Origin: an uncultured Bacteroidales bacterium
GTDB lineage: Bacteria; Bacteroidota; Bacteroidia; Bacteroidales; Marinilabiliaceae
DNA: 24,802 bases
Direction of reading: 5' to 3'
NCBI GenBank assembly: GCA_934717675.1
Contig: CAKUYZ010000021.1
Span: 1-24,802 of the forward strand
Part shown: one piece after another, positions 16,114 through 23,312 of the stretch
Position numbering within the stretch: the stretch's first letter is position 1
Layout of the letters: the number at the start of each line of letters is the position of its first letter
Position numbers and translations under genes: made by a program
The notes under the pieces: model-generated
Seen by the model: the letters and a program-made list of their open reading frames with translations, nothing else
Told to the model about the DNA's origin: nothing
The model's database searches: none

Positions 16114-17403
16114 ATGGCACAGAACAAATTGCACTTTGAGACCCTTCAGGTTCACGTTGGTCAGGAGACCCCAGACCCAGCAACTGACGCACGCGCAGTG
16201 CCCATCTATCAGACCACGTCTTACGTATTCCGTAACTCGCAGCACGCCGCCGACCGTTTCGGCCTCCGCGACGCCGGCAACATCTATGGCCGCCTGACCA
16301 ACAGCACGCAGGGCGTCTTTGAGCAGCGCGTGGCAGCCCTTGAGGGCGGCACGGCAGGCCTGGCCGTGGCATCGGGCGCGGCAGCCATCACCTACGCCCT
16401 GCAAAACGTCCTTGGCGTCGGTGACCACATTGTGGCCGCGGACAACCTCTACGGCGGCTCATATAACCTCATAACCCACACCCTGGCGCAGCAGGGCATC
16501 AGCAACACCATAGTGAACGTCAACGACCTGAAAGCCCTGGAGGCGGCCATCCGTCCCAACACCAAGGTCATCTACGCCGAGACGTTTGGCAACCCTAACT
16601 CCGACGTCACCAACCTAGACGCCATTGCCGAGGTGGCGCACAAGCACAACATCATCTTCATCGTAGACAACACCTTCGGCACGCCATTCCTCATCCGCCC
16701 GTTGGAGCACGGCGCAGACGTTGTGGTCCACTCCGCCACCAAATTCATTGGCGGTCACGGCTCTAGCCTCGGCGGCGTGATTGTTGAGGGCGGCAAGTTC
16801 GACTGGAAGAAGAACGCCGACAAGTATCCTACCCTGGCGAAACCAGACCCGTCATACCACGGAGCCATTTTCGCCGACGTGGCAGGCCCTGCTGCTTTCG
16901 TGACGCGCATCCGTGCCGTGGTGCTGCGCGACACTGGTGCGACCATCTCCCCTTTCAACGCCTTCATCTTGCTCCAAGGCCTGGAGACCCTCTCGCTGCG
17001 CGTGGAGCGTCATGTAGCCAACGCCCTCAAGGTGGTCGAGTACCTCTCGAAGCACCCCAAAGTGGCCAAGGTGAACCACCCGTCTCTGCCGTCGCACCCC
17101 GACCATGCGCTCTATCAGAAGTATTTCCCGAATGGCGGCGGCTCCATCTTCACCTTCGAGATCAAGGGCGGGCAGGAAGAGGCATGGAAGTTTATCGACT
17201 CCTTGCAGATATTCTCACTCTTGGCCAATGTGGCCGACGTGAAGAGCCTCGTCATCCACCCCTACACCACGACCCACTCGCAGCTGAGCCCTGAAGAGCT
17301 CGCGCAGCAGCACATCACGCCTTCCACCGTCCGTCTGTCAATTGGCACCGAGCATATTGACGACATCATTGCCGACTTGGACCAGGCGTTCGCCCAGATC
17401 TAA
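16114..17403 (+). CDS. metY: O-acetylhomoserine sulfhydrylase / aminocarboxypropyltransferase
   Basis: A 429-residue PLP enzyme of the Cys/Met-metabolism family that makes homocysteine from O-acetylhomoserine and sulfide, the direct sulfhydrylation route to methionine. The PLP lysine is K210 in HSATKFIGGHGSS; the long GGHGSSLGG-V-EGG stretch after it is typical of MetY rather than MetB or MetC. Other PLP contacts are IYGRLTNST (58-66), GxAA at 88-91 and VDNTFGTPF (184-192). The start at 16114 (MAQNKLHFETLQVHVGQ) matches where family members begin; the frame is open for 28 more codons to an ATG at 16030, giving a polar tail with no family counterpart. The codon use is strongly biased, suggesting high expression. 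It stands alone, divergent from the ABC exporter operon and followed by a long palindrome. Confidence 0.92.
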   Translation: MAQNKLHFETLQVHVGQETPDPATDARAVPIYQTTSYVFRNSQHAADRFGLRDAGNIYGRLTNSTQGVFEQRVAALEGGTAGLAVASGAAAITYALQNVLGVGDHIVAADNLYGGSYNLITHTLAQQGISNTIVNVNDLKALEAAIRPNTKVIYAETFGNPNSDVTNLDAIAEVAHKHNIIFIVDNTFGTPFLIRPLEHGADVVVHSATKFIGGHGSSLGGVIVEGGKFDWKKNADKYPTLAKPDPSYHGAIFADVAGPAAFVTRIRAVVLRDTGATISPFNAFILLQGLETLSLRVERHVANALKVVEYLSKHPKVAKVNHPSLPSHPDHALYQKYFPNGGGSIFTFEIKGGQEEAWKFIDSLQIFSLLANVADVKSLVIHPYTTTHSQLSPEELAQQHITPSTVRLSIGTEHIDDIIADLDQAFAQI

Positions 17404-17426
17404 CCTCCACACAAATATTGAGTCTT

Positions 17427-17470
17427 GCATGCCCCGCCGCGCTGCCATGTGGCAGCGCGGCGGGGCATGC
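17427..17470. repeat. Long perfect GC-rich palindrome downstream of metY
   Basis: Arms of 21 nt (17427-17447 and 17450-17470) are perfectly complementary around a 2-nt centre (TG). Each arm begins or ends in GCATGCCC/GGGCATGC. The hairpin starts 23 nt after the metY stop and could end its mRNA, but no T-run follows, so it is not a classical intrinsic terminator. It may equally be a REP/MITE-like element. Confidence 0.85.
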
Positions 17471-17519
17471 CCGTTATCGGAGCCTCCTGCGGGGCGATAC
17501 GCTCGCGCATTGGGCATGC
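17463..17519. repeat. Second GCATGCCC inverted pair adjoining the palindrome
   Basis: GCATGCCC at 17465-17472 and GGGCATGC at 17512-17519 form a second inverted pair 39 nt apart; the first copy overlaps the right arm of the long palindrome, where GGGCATGCCC (17463-17472) is itself palindromic. Together 17427-17519 looks like one compound element rather than two unrelated hairpins. Confidence 0.55.
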
Positions 17520-17524
17520 GGGCC

Positions 17525-17557
17525 TTGCCGCTTTATGCATTTTTATAGCTAACTTAG
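17525..17557 (+). promoter_or_regulatory. Weak promoter candidate for clpS-clpA
   Basis: TTG (17525-17527), a 22-nt spacer and TAACTTAG (17550-17557) resemble the Bacteroidota -33/-7 pair, with one mismatch in the TTTG part. It would give a 5' leader of about 45 nt. GGAGG at 17599-17603 lies just before the clpS ATG, unusually close for a ribosome binding site. Confidence 0.3.
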
Positions 17558-17605
17558 CCCCGAATATATCAGAGAATCCGGACGCTTTCAAACAAAACGG
17601 AGGAT

Positions 17606-17908
17606 ATGGAACAACAGCAAAAAGCCCCGTCGCGCACCGTGAAGCGCAAACCCCACGAGCCAAACAAATGTAAAGTCATCGTGCTGAACGATGATTACAC
17701 GACGTTCGAGTTCGTCGTGCGCATGCTGGTGGAGATCTTCTTTATGGAGACAAGCGATGCGGAGAGCACCACCGAGACCATAGACCGCGAAGGCAGCGCG
17801 GTGGTTGGCACGTATCCGCGCGACATTGCGGAATCTAAGGCCGCGGCCGGCATTGCCATGGCGCGGGCTGAGCATTTCCCCTTACGAATAACTACCGAAA
17901 ATGCCTAA
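17606..17908 (+). CDS. clpS: ClpS adaptor protein for ClpA
   Basis: A 100-residue ClpS. The core runs from KVIVLNDDYTTFEFVV (23-38) to HFPLRITTE at the end, colinear with E. coli ClpS without gaps in the binding region, after a flexible N-terminal tail. ClpS brings proteins bearing N-degron residues to ClpA for degradation by ClpP. N28, D29 and D30 match E. coli N34-D35-D36, which hold the substrate's alpha-amino group. Two pocket positions differ: D60 (TIDREG) stands where E. coli has H66, and F34 where it has the gatekeeper M40. Specificity may therefore be altered. The gene overlaps clpA by 8 nt, so adaptor and unfoldase are made together. No clpP is in the window. Confidence 0.92.
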   Translation: MEQQQKAPSRTVKRKPHEPNKCKVIVLNDDYTTFEFVVRMLVEIFFMETSDAESTTETIDREGSAVVGTYPRDIAESKAAAGIAMARAEHFPLRITTENA

Positions 17909-20288
17909 GGACAAAGAGGGACAGATTGACCCCGAGGACGTGAAGCGCCCGTCGGAGCAGCTCCTCATCTTGATGAGCTACGCCTTGACCTACGCCAAGC
18001 AGCAGCGTCACCAGTTCGTGTTTCCTGAGACAGTGCTCATGGTCCTCATGCGCGATGAGAGACTGGTCAAGGAGATGAAGGACAACAACGTGAACACTGC
18101 CGCCATTGAGAGGGAGACGAAAAAATATCTGGATGAAGAAGTGGAGCGCACACCTGCGGGCAAGACCATCATGCCGACACCGTCGGTGGCGTTCAACAAG
18201 GTGTACGCCACGGCCTTAAAGGCGTCGGAAGCGAATAAGCTGCAGGCCATGCAGTGGAACATTCTCGACTCCCTCTATCATGTGAAGGGGACTGAGGCCA
18301 ACCGCATCCTCACCTCACGCATCACAGAGAAGCGGTTTGAGCAGATATTGGCGGAATACAGAAACCAGTGCATCGGCGAGTTCCTGCTGCGCGGAATCCG
18401 CGAAAAGCCATGCCGTAAAGACGAGGTGTGTGACTTTGTTGATGAAGACACTAACGAAAAAGTCACTGTCGTCACACACAAGAGAGACATGGAACCGGAA
18501 GAAGAGGAGACAAAAGAGAAAGAAAGGGCCTGCCGCAGGGTGGACAACGACGCGAACATAGCCAATGCGCCGTTCTACGGGCGCGCTGACGAAATCCGCC
18601 GCTCCATAATCACCCTGCTGCGTTATCAGAAGGGCCACATAATATTCGTGGGAGACCACGGCGTGGGCAAGTCGTTCATGCTGAGGGGCCTCATCCAGGC
18701 CTGCAAAAAATTCAAGCAGAAGTCGAGGATTGGCAGCGCCCACTTCTACAACCTCAACCCGTCCGCCATCGTGACAGGCGTGTCGTATACCGACGAAGTT
18801 GAGAACCACGTGGCCGAAATAATAGAGGACATAGACGCCGAAGACTGCATGGCCGTGGTCTTTGCCGACAACGTGAGCGAGCTTGTGCCGCAAAACCCAA
18901 ACGACAACACGCCAGACACCCTGCGGCTGCTCACCACACTCTCCGAGGGGATGGACATCCACATTGTCACCACGGCATCGTTCGACCAATACAAGCGGCT
19001 CACGCAATATAACCCCAGCATAGAGAAGTATTTCACGCGCATAGACATAGCGGAGCCGAAGCTAGACCCCGATGGGCGGCAGATGGCGCACGCCGTCGCT
19101 CCATTCTGGTGCGCTGGCCATGATGTGGAATGCCCCGGCGACGTGCTGGACCATATCATAGACACCGCCGCCTCGTCATACACGAAAGACATTGCCATGC
19201 CCGGCCGCGCCCTAGACCTTCTGGAGTGCATCTGCGCACAGCAGGAGATGGAGCTGAGCCGCAGGCATAGCGGCGCGTCAAATGTCTTGACCCGCGAGAG
19301 CGTAGACGCGCTGATGAAGTCGATGGGCTATGACACCATAGCCTCGCACGATGGTCAAGACCAACAGCTGCGCGACCTGGAGCCCAAGATGCTAGCCAAG
19401 ATTTTTGGCCAAGACGAGGCCGTGCACGGCGTGGCGCAGAGCGTGCTACTGGCCAAGGCCGGCCTGAGCGATGACACCAAACCTCTTGCAGCCTACCTCT
19501 TCGTGGGTCCCACGGGCGTTGGCAAGACGGAGCTGGCCAAGGTGCTGGCGTCGGAGCTTGGGACGAAGCTCGTCAGATTCGACATGAGCGAATATTCTGA
19601 GCAGCACACGGTGTCGAAGCTCGTGGGATCTCCCGCGGGATATGTGGGCTATGACGATGGCGGACTGCTCACCGACGCCGTCAGGAAAAACCCAAACAGC
19701 GTGCTGCTCTTTGACGAGATTGAGAAGGCGCACCCTGCCATCTTCAACCTGCTGCTCCAGGTGCTGGACTATGCCCAGCTCACTGACAACAAAGGCCAGA
19801 AGGCCGACTTCAGCGGCACCATCATCATCATGACGTCCAACGCCGGCGCGCGCTTCGCCACAGGCGCGGGGTTGGGCTTTGGGGCCAAGGGCGAGAAGAG
19901 CGAGGTGATGGGAGCGGAACTGAAGCGCGTCTTCGCCCCCGAATTTCTCAACAGGCTGACGCAGATTGTGGCCTTCCACGACATGAGCCAGGCCATGGCC
20001 GAGAAGATATTGGACCGCAAGGTGGACGAACTCAAATCGACCCTCAAGAAGAAGCGCAAGGTGGACTTCACCCTCACAGACGAGGCCCGCGCCATGCTGC
20101 TGAAAAAAGGGTTCTCGGCCCACTATGGCGCGCGGGAGATGGACCGCGCCATAGGCAGCCTTCTGAAACCCGCCCTCATGGAGACGCTGCTCTTCGGCGG
20201 CTCGGCCAACGGGGACAGGCTGACGGTGGAGGCTGACGGCGACAGGCTAAAAGCGAATATTGACAAACAAGGTGTACAAACAAAATAG
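17901..20288 (+). CDS. clpA: ClpA-type AAA+ unfoldase with an atypical first ATPase ring
   Basis: A 795-residue HSP100 unfoldase with an N-domain (about 15-155), a charged linker (195-215), D1 (about 225-440) and D2 (about 490-795). D2 is canonical: Walker A GPTGVGKT (536-543), Walker B LLFDEIEKAH with D605-E606, pore loop GYVGY, and R685 in EFLNRL. L658-G659-F660 lies where ClpA carries its ClpP-docking loop and fits [LIV]-G-[FL]. D1 keeps Walker A (GDHGVGKS, K257), but Walker B reads VVFADN with N324 in place of the catalytic Glu, the arginine-finger pair of ClpA is replaced by K-Y (IEKYFTRID), and the pore loop KYRG appears as SYTD. D1 probably binds but may not hydrolyse ATP normally. It overlaps clpS and is followed after 10 nt by a nucleotidyltransferase gene. 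ClpA is called over ClpC because of clpS. Confidence 0.88.
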   Translation: MPKDKEGQIDPEDVKRPSEQLLILMSYALTYAKQQRHQFVFPETVLMVLMRDERLVKEMKDNNVNTAAIERETKKYLDEEVERTPAGKTIMPTPSVAFNKVYATALKASEANKLQAMQWNILDSLYHVKGTEANRILTSRITEKRFEQILAEYRNQCIGEFLLRGIREKPCRKDEVCDFVDEDTNEKVTVVTHKRDMEPEEEETKEKERACRRVDNDANIANAPFYGRADEIRRSIITLLRYQKGHIIFVGDHGVGKSFMLRGLIQACKKFKQKSRIGSAHFYNLNPSAIVTGVSYTDEVENHVAEIIEDIDAEDCMAVVFADNVSELVPQNPNDNTPDTLRLLTTLSEGMDIHIVTTASFDQYKRLTQYNPSIEKYFTRIDIAEPKLDPDGRQMAHAVAPFWCAGHDVECPGDVLDHIIDTAASSYTKDIAMPGRALDLLECICAQQEMELSRRHSGASNVLTRESVDALMKSMGYDTIASHDGQDQQLRDLEPKMLAKIFGQDEAVHGVAQSVLLAKAGLSDDTKPLAAYLFVGPTGVGKTELAKVLASELGTKLVRFDMSEYSEQHTVSKLVGSPAGYVGYDDGGLLTDAVRKNPNSVLLFDEIEKAHPAIFNLLLQVLDYAQLTDNKGQKADFSGTIIIMTSNAGARFATGAGLGFGAKGEKSEVMGAELKRVFAPEFLNRLTQIVAFHDMSQAMAEKILDRKVDELKSTLKKKRKVDFTLTDEARAMLLKKGFSAHYGAREMDRAIGSLLKPALMETLLFGGSANGDRLTVEADGDRLKANIDKQGVQTK

Positions 20289-20298
20289 TTGCAAGAAT

Positions 20299-21210
20299 AT
20301 GAAACCAACACTTTTCGTATTGGCAGCGGGCATGGGCAGCCGTTACGGCGGCCTCAAGCAGCTGGACGGTCTCGGCCCAAATGGCGAGACCATTATGGAC
20401 TACTCCATCTTCGACGCCATCCGCGGCGGCTTCGGCAAGGTTGTCTTCGTGATCCGCAAGGACTTTGAGGACGCGTTTCGCGAGAAGGTGCTCTCGAAAT
20501 ATGAGGGTCACATTCCCACCGAACTGGTTTTCCAGAGCATCAACGACCTGCCGGAGGGCTTCAAGTGCCCCGAGGGCCGTCAGAAGCCGTGGGGCACGAA
20601 CCACGCCGTCTTGATGGGTAAAGACGTGATCAAGGAGCCGTTCGCCGTCATCAACGCCGACGATTTCTATGGCCGCGACACGTTCGCCGTCATTGGCAAA
20701 TACCTCTCAGAGCTACCAGCCGGCTCGAAAAACAACTACTGCATGGTTGGCTTCCGCGTAGGCAACACGCTCTCAGAGAGCGGCACCGTGGCCCGCGGCA
20801 TTTGCTCCACAGACGCGGAGGGACACCTCACCACGGTGGTGGAGCGCACTGAGATTATGCGCGTCAACGGTCCCGTATGCTACAAAGACGAGGAAGGCAA
20901 GTGGGTGGCCGTGCCGGACAATACGCCCGTCTCCATGAACGTGTGGGGCTTTACGCCCGACTACTTCGACTACAGCGAGGCTTACTTCAAGGAGTTCCTC
21001 TCCGACCCCAAGAACATGACAAACCTCAAGGCCGAGTTCTTCATCCCGCTCATGGTGAACAAGCTCATTAACGAGAAAACAGCCACCGTGAAGGTGCTCG
21101 ACACCACGAGCCACTGGTTCGGCGTCACCTATGCGGCAGACCGTCAGGGCGTTGTGGACAAGATTCAGGCCCTTATTGACAAGGGCGAATATCCCGCCAA
21201 GCTCTTCTAA
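20299..21210 (+). CDS. Sugar-phosphate nucleotidyltransferase family protein
   Basis: A 303-residue protein of the NTP-transferase family. The nucleotide-binding signature is LAAGMGSRYGGLKQ (8-21), and a metal-binding site fits NADDFYG (119-125). GTNHAVL (99-105) fits the base/sugar contact region. Such enzymes join NTP to a sugar-1-phosphate; the exact sugar and nucleotide cannot be told, and it lacks the acetyltransferase repeats of GlmU. The start at 20299 (MKPTLFVLAAG) is chosen because the fold begins there; an ATG 39 nt earlier lies inside clpA and adds an unlikely polar tail. It sits 10 nt after clpA, hence probably in the clpS-clpA operon, a pairing with no obvious functional link. 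Highly biased codon use suggests strong expression. A terminator hairpin follows. Confidence 0.83.
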   Translation: MKPTLFVLAAGMGSRYGGLKQLDGLGPNGETIMDYSIFDAIRGGFGKVVFVIRKDFEDAFREKVLSKYEGHIPTELVFQSINDLPEGFKCPEGRQKPWGTNHAVLMGKDVIKEPFAVINADDFYGRDTFAVIGKYLSELPAGSKNNYCMVGFRVGNTLSESGTVARGICSTDAEGHLTTVVERTEIMRVNGPVCYKDEEGKWVAVPDNTPVSMNVWGFTPDYFDYSEAYFKEFLSDPKNMTNLKAEFFIPLMVNKLINEKTATVKVLDTTSHWFGVTYAADRQGVVDKIQALIDKGEYPAKLF

Positions 21211-21232
21211 ACCCTAGCGAGGCGCAAACGGG

Positions 21233-21285
21233 CCGCGGCCTCCCACGTCATTTCGCCAATGGCACGGGAGGCCGCGGTTCTTTAT
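21233..21285 (+). terminator. Intrinsic terminator after the nucleotidyltransferase gene
   Basis: CCGCGGCCTCCC (21233-21244) pairs perfectly over 12 bp with GGGAGGCCGCGG (21266-21277), followed by TTCTTTAT. It closes the clpS-clpA-nucleotidyltransferase unit but ends only 8 nt before the nudC ATG, so nudC either relies on read-through or on a promoter overlapping this hairpin. Confidence 0.75.
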
Positions 21286-21293
21286 TACACACA

Positions 21294-22088
21294 ATGACAC
21301 AGAGCGACATGGAAAACAAGAAGACCTGCATCTTTGTGGGGCATCATAAGATGGTCGTGACGCGCTCAGGCGATGGCCAAGCCCCCACCCTGCCAACCCT
21401 GGCGGAGGTATCGCGACTGCTGCCACCCGACACCCTCCCCATTGCCGTCCACACCCCGCAGATGGAACTATGGGCGGCCTCCGTAGACCAATGGACGGAC
21501 ACGGACAGTCTGACGGCCACAGAGTTCCGCCCGCTCTTCTTCTCCATGGGCAAAGACGAGTTCCGAGCCGCGTGCAAGGCCAAGCAGTTGGCATATTGGG
21601 ATGCGCAAAGTCACTTTTGCCCCGAGTGCGGCCATACCATGGAGCATATGACGGACATTGCCAAGAAATGCCCCGCCTGCGGTCACGAGACCTATCCGCC
21701 AATATCGCCAGCCATAATTGTGAGGGTGGAGCGCGGCACGGATGAGATTCTGCTGGTCAAAGCCCGCAATTTCCGAGGAGACCACTACGGCCTGGTGGCG
21801 GGTTTCGTGGAGACGGGCGAGACGCTGGAAGAGTGCGTGCGCCGCGAGGTGAAAGAGGAGACTGGGTTAGACATCAATGACATACGCTATTCCGGCAATC
21901 AGCCTTGGCCGTTCCCGTCGGGACTGATGATCGGCTTTGTGGCCCAATATGCGGGCGGAGAGATAAAGGTGCAGGAAGAAGAGCTTACTGACGCCCGTTT
22001 CTTCCGCCGCGGCGAGCTGCCCGCCATACCGGACAAGATGAGCATAGCCCGCAGGCTCATTGACGAGTGGACGGGAGAAAGCGATTGA
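21294..22088 (+). CDS. nudC: NAD+ diphosphatase / NAD-capped RNA decapping Nudix hydrolase
   Basis: A 264-residue NudC. A zinc ribbon has C109, C112, C126 and C129 (CPEC, CPAC). The Nudix box starts at G170 (GFVETGETLEE) and continues with REVKEETGL, carrying the REVxEE metal-binding core. SGNQPWPFPSGLM (200-212) is the motif that marks NudC within the Nudix family and reads the nicotinamide nucleotide. The enzyme splits NAD(H) to NMN(H) and AMP and can remove NAD caps from RNA. The N-terminal domain (1-95) is divergent, as is usual. ATG at 21294 is used; ATG at 21309 (MENKK) is an alternative. The terminator hairpin lies immediately upstream, and a bidirectional terminator follows, so it may be nearly monocistronic. 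Confidence 0.92.
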   Translation: MTQSDMENKKTCIFVGHHKMVVTRSGDGQAPTLPTLAEVSRLLPPDTLPIAVHTPQMELWAASVDQWTDTDSLTATEFRPLFFSMGKDEFRAACKAKQLAYWDAQSHFCPECGHTMEHMTDIAKKCPACGHETYPPISPAIIVRVERGTDEILLVKARNFRGDHYGLVAGFVETGETLEECVRREVKEETGLDINDIRYSGNQPWPFPSGLMIGFVAQYAGGEIKVQEEELTDARFFRRGELPAIPDKMSIARRLIDEWTGESD

Positions 22089-22115
22089 CCATCAAGCCCG
22101 CCCACAAACAAAACA

Positions 22116-22168
22116 AGGATGTCGGACCGACAGCCACACGGCACCGTCAGTCCGACATCCTCTTTTCT
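22116..22168. terminator. Bidirectional terminator between nudC and dapA
   Basis: AGGATGTCGGAC (22116-22127) pairs perfectly with GTCCGACATCCT (22150-22161). CTTTTCT follows on the plus strand; on the minus strand the preceding A-rich stretch becomes TGTTTTGTTTG. It can therefore stop transcription of both convergent genes. Confidence 0.8.
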
Positions 22169-22204
22169 CCTGACCGCCTTGCGGGCGGCATTCTCCAGAG
22201 CCAA

Positions 22205-23098
22205 TCAGGCCAAAAGCCCAAGCCGCCTCATCTCATCTGTCAGCAGCTTGCGGTTGGCTGGCTCCATGGGGCAGAGTGGCGCGCGATACACCTCCTCCAT
22301 CATGCCCATGGCGGCCAAAGCGGCCTTGACGGGTATGGGGTTGCTCTCTACGAAGAGCAGATCCATAAGCTTGCGGTATCGGTAGAAGAACTTACGCGCC
22401 CCGATGGCGTCGCCGCTTATTGACTGTCTCATGAACTCGGCAAAGTCTTTTGGCACGACGTTGGCCAGCACGGAGATGCAGCCATCTCCGCCCAGCAGAT
22501 TGCAAAGCATGGATATGTTGTCGTCCCCACTATACACCTTAAAGCCATCGGGCCTTCCGTCAATCAGTTCCGCCACATTCATCACGTTGCCAGTCGCCTC
22601 CTTGATGCCGACGATGTTATCGAACTCACGCGCCAACCGGAGCGCGACCTCAGGCTTTATGGCCGAGCCCGTACGCCCTGGGACGTTATAGAGGATTATG
22701 GGGATGTCTACGGCCTTGGCCACGGTGGAGAAGTGGAGATACATGCCTGCCGATGTCGGCTTGTTGTAATACGGGCCGACAGTCAGCACGGCATCCACGC
22801 CAGCCTCGGCGGCGTTGCGGGTATATTTGACGCAACTCTCTGTGGAGTTGGAGCCTGTGCCGCCAATGACCACCATGCGACCCTTGATGTATGACACGGC
22901 GTGACGGAACATCTCGGCGTCTTCGTCCTCGCTCAACGTGGGGGTCTCGCCAGACGTGCCGCAAACCACCACTCCGGCGGTGCCGTTGGAGATGTGGAAA
23001 TCCAAAAGACGGTCGAAAGCGTCATAGTCAATAGAGCCGTCTTTTTTAAACGGCGTGACAAGAGCCGCAATAGACCCTTGCAAAGAGAATTGAGCCAT
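22205..23098 (-). CDS. dapA: 4-hydroxy-tetrahydrodipicolinate synthase
   Basis: A 297-residue TIM-barrel aldolase, the usual DapA length. The Schiff-base lysine is K166 in GIKEATG, and the catalytic tyrosine Y137 is in LYNVPGRTG. The pyruvate-binding motif is CGTSGET (46-52), where the second Thr of the common GTTGE is Ser, a conservative change. PYYNKP (109-114) supplies the second tyrosine of the triad. DapA condenses pyruvate with aspartate semialdehyde at the first committed step to diaminopimelate and lysine, in the cytoplasm. Related aldolases share the fold; the overall match, including the C-terminal region, favours DapA. It is alone in its transcription unit, facing nudC across a bidirectional terminator. 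Confidence 0.9.
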   Translation of the reverse strand: MAQFSLQGSIAALVTPFKKDGSIDYDAFDRLLDFHISNGTAGVVVCGTSGETPTLSEDEDAEMFRHAVSYIKGRMVVIGGTGSNSTESCVKYTRNAAEAGVDAVLTVGPYYNKPTSAGMYLHFSTVAKAVDIPIILYNVPGRTGSAIKPEVALRLAREFDNIVGIKEATGNVMNVAELIDGRPDGFKVYSGDDNISMLCNLLGGDGCISVLANVVPKDFAEFMRQSISGDAIGARKFFYRYRKLMDLLFVESNPIPVKAALAAMGMMEEVYRAPLCPMEPANRKLLTDEMRRLGLLA

Positions 23099-23180
23099 AA
23101 ACTCAGATGATATTTTTATGGGGCAGGCCGACCCAAGATGTGGGACACGCCGAGACCTCTACACTACTTGAATACATTGC

Positions 23181-23188
23181 AAAGTTAA
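23181..23188 (-). promoter_or_regulatory. Possible -7 element of dapA
   Basis: The minus strand reads TAACTTTG, a full fit to TAnnTTTG, 82 nt before the dapA start. The nearest upstream TTG (23217-23215) is 26 nt away, longer than the normal spacing, so the -33 element is doubtful. Confidence 0.45.
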
Positions 23189-23243
23189 TTTATATCCGCC
23201 GATAGTAAAAATTCAACAGCGCAAATTTGCGTTCTGGCAGCAC

Positions 23244-23278
23244 AAAAAAATCCGCGCCCGCCTGTTGGCGGGCGCGGA
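23244..23278 (-). terminator. Intrinsic terminator of the grpE-dnaJ operon
   Basis: TCCGCGCCCGCC (23251-23262) pairs perfectly with GGCGGGCGCGGA (23267-23278) around a 4-nt loop. On the minus strand seven T follow (23250-23244). It lies 34 nt after the dnaJ stop and separates it from dapA. Confidence 0.92.
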
Positions 23279-23312
23279 CATATTGTCATACAGCCGCACT
23301 ACGGCATCTTGC

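Noticed and set aside
17400..17673. Small open frames on both strands between metY and clpS
   Set aside because: They run through the palindromic element, have no start signals and translate the repeat; the repeat itself is reported instead.
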